Shown piece after piece: positions 13,133-13,218 of a stretch of DNA of 13,218 nt (position 1 is its first letter; each line of letters begins with the position of its first letter). The DNA comes from JAMLGJ01 sp047972145 (GTDB lineage: Bacteria > Actinomycetota > Acidimicrobiia > Acidimicrobiales > Microtrichaceae). The stretch covers positions 1-13,218 of the forward strand of contig JBKEAI010000128.1 in the NCBI GenBank assembly GCA_047972145.1. The letters are read 5' to 3'. Made by a program: the position numbers and the translations under genes. The notes under the pieces were generated by a model. The model was not told where the DNA came from, made no database searches, and worked only from the letters and a program-made list of their open reading frames with translations.

Positions 13133-13218
13133 ATGGGCCCGGTGACGCGGTGCGAACTCACGTCCCGCACTCAGGTCCCGAAGTGTACGAACTGGTCACG
13201 GCCGGGGCCGACGCCGAC
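13133..13218. other. Window edge, possibly the end or start of another gene
   Basis: Two readings are possible and neither can be settled here. On the minus strand an open frame enters from the edge and stops at TGA 13171-13173, ending ...GRDQFVHFGT, which could be the C-terminus of an upstream gene. On the plus strand a GTG at 13150 opens a frame that continues past the edge (MRTHVPHSGPEVYELVTAG...), which could be a divergent gene. Both show GC-rich third positions. Confidence 0.2.

Noticed and set aside
1..13218. tRNA, rRNA or insertion sequences
   Set aside because: No tRNA-like stem and TΨC sequence, rRNA segment, transposase motif or terminal inverted repeats were seen on either strand.

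Overview
This is a GC-rich bacterial chromosome segment. It is dominated by de novo purine (IMP) biosynthesis genes, nearly all on the minus strand. The actinobacterial origin is inferred from four things: high GC with G/C-rich third codon positions, an MhuD-type heme-degrading monooxygenase, lipoprotein repeats of a kind common in secreted actinobacterial proteins, and the split PurS/PurQ/PurL form of FGAM synthase. Acidimicrobiia or a relative is plausible, but I cannot fix the lineage from sequence alone.

Layout, read in the direction of minus-strand transcription (right to left). An MhuD-like heme monooxygenase (13084-12683) leads purD (12624-11389), purK (11386-10214) and purE (10020-9511). 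A plus-strand gene for a small B-box-like zinc protein (8994-9341) converges on purE. Then come purB (8658-7192) and purC (7195-6278), joined by a 4-nt GTGA overlap. After a spacer of tandem hairpin repeats come purS (6110-5853) and purQ (5853-5179), overlapping by one base. A plus-strand gene of unknown function (4766-5164) sits between purQ and purL. purL runs 4607-2277, and the window ends inside a long putative lipoprotein (2123 to the left edge, C-terminus missing).

Together the genes supply these pathway steps: GAR synthesis (PurD), FGAM synthesis (PurL with PurS and PurQ), carboxylation of AIR (PurK, PurE), SAICAR synthesis (PurC) and fumarate elimination (PurB). PurF, PurN, PurM and PurH are not in the window. 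The mhuD-like gene, the zinc protein, the 132-residue protein and the lipoprotein have no established role in the pathway.

The most unusual aspect is the spacers. Most of the longer gene boundaries carry their own, mutually unrelated, short tandem repeat with units of 10 to 22 nt. Several of these duplicate the adjacent gene end: the purD start codon region, the zinc-protein stop codon, and the purC stop. In front of purD this creates two 6-codon mini-ORFs, each ending in an ATGA overlap with the next start. In-frame expansions also occur inside PurL (a pentapeptide repeated four times) and inside the MhuD-like protein (a Gly-rich insert of about 30 residues). I found no rRNA, tRNA, CRISPR array or insertion sequence.
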